This document shows positions 39,837 through 40,097 of a DNA stretch of 40,097 nucleotides, in pieces; position 1 is the first letter of the stretch, and each line of letters starts with the position of its first letter. The notes under the pieces were generated by a model. The model saw nothing but the letters and a program-made list of their open reading frames with translations. It did not search any database and was not told the origin of the DNA. The stretch lies in the NCBI GenBank assembly GCA_017309275.1, contig JAFKLT010000077.1, positions 1 through 40,097 on the forward strand. The letters are read 5' to 3'. Made by a program: the position numbers and the translations under genes. The DNA comes from Sphingomonadales bacterium (GTDB lineage Bacteria > Pseudomonadota > Alphaproteobacteria > Sphingomonadales > Sphingomonadaceae).

Positions 39837-40097
39837 GGTCATCAGCCCCGCAAGCGTCGCCAGGCCGTTCCGTAGCGCGGCGCGGTCGATCGCGCCGCCC
39901 AGCGACACGCGCAGCGCCGGCGTGCTCGCCGTCGCCACCGCAAAACGGTCGCCGGGAATGGCGGTCATGCCCGCCGCGCGCAACGCATCCGCGAGCGCTC
40001 GCGGATCGGATCCAGCGGGCAATGGTACCCACAGATGATATCCGCAGGGATCGGCGGCATAGCGGCCTGCGGCTAGGATTTCCGACGCGATCGCCTG
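39834..40097 (-). CDS. MocR-like aminotransferase-type regulator, C-terminal fragment
   Basis: The last 87 residues of a gene running in from the right edge, open from base 40097. The segment GYHLWVPLPAGSDPRALADALRAAGMTAIPGD (key HLWVPLP and AAGMTAIPGD), then ALRVSLGG, matches the C-terminal small domain of MocR/GntR-type PLP regulators and related aminotransferases (pattern GLH.W..LP ... G....PG..F ... LR...). Whether an N-terminal DNA-binding domain is present cannot be seen. Its stop codon lies within the bidirectional terminator. Confidence 0.75.
   Translation of the reverse strand, partial: QAIASEILAAGRYAADPCGYHLWVPLPAGSDPRALADALRAAGMTAIPGDRFAVATASTPALRVSLGGAIDRAALRNGLATLAGLMT

Noticed and set aside
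1-40097. CRISPR arrays, prophage genes or insertion sequences
   Set aside because: No regularly spaced repeats, transposase or phage structural genes were seen on either strand.

Overview
The window is GC-rich DNA with strongly G/C-ending codons from an alphaproteobacterium. Most likely it is a member of the Sphingomonadaceae (Sphingopyxis/Sphingomonas type). The grounds are the gene order proA ... nadD-rsfS-rlmH-envC-ctpA, an rpsM-rpsK-rpoA-rplQ operon without rpsD, several secreted or membrane proteins of the kind conserved in sphingomonads, a CCA-encoding tRNA-Arg(TCT), and candidate operators with TTGCGAAT half-sites. The genus is an inference. I count 43 protein-coding genes (two cut by the window edges) and one tRNA. 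The sequence is mostly chromosomal core with a few accessory insertions.

Layout. 1-8.0 kb: the 3' part of a MocR-type regulator/aminotransferase, then a siderophore-type iron locus. This has a PepSY-TM protein, a secreted protein and a PiuC-like dioxygenase on +, facing a TonB-dependent siderophore receptor and a Tat-exported flavoprotein related to spermidine dehydrogenase on -. 8.2-11.9 kb: a CaiB/BaiF CoA-transferase, a Tat-exported dienelactone-hydrolase-like protein with atypical codon use next to tRNA-Arg, a queuosine-precursor transporter and a small membrane protein. 11.9-19.3 kb: purine genes purQ, purS and purC on -, interrupted by an iron-storage cluster on + (bfd, bfr and a Cys-rich unknown, with three candidate Fur-type operators), an M16 protease and a GGDEF protein. 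19.5-24.2 kb: a secreted unknown with a CRP-type palindrome upstream, a crotonase with a LiuR-like site upstream, a PhoD phosphatase and a DUF3667 protein.

24.2-31.4 kb: a long + strand run, proA, [RHH antitoxin-ParE/RelE toxin], nadD, rsfS, rlmH, envC-like, ctpA, dsbB, coq7, with many ATGA-type stop/start overlaps. The toxin-antitoxin pair sits inside this housekeeping series. It brings a perfect 20-bp palindromic operator over its own promoter, a predicted leaderless mRNA, and a toxin stop codon that overlaps the start of nadD, which has no visible ribosome-binding site of its own.

31.4-40.1 kb: a secreted unknown, an S9 peptidase, an AT-richer intergenic region, a small membrane protein, pmbA/tldE, a CysQ/IMPase-family phosphatase, the ribosomal alpha operon, a strong bidirectional terminator, and the 3' end of a second MocR-like gene entering from the right.

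The most unusual points are the TA module wired into nadD expression, the Fur-box/stem-loop region between bfr and the Cys-rich gene (possible iron-regulated small RNA or attenuator), and a 25-bp palindrome directly in front of rlmH. No CRISPR array, phage or complete IS element was seen.
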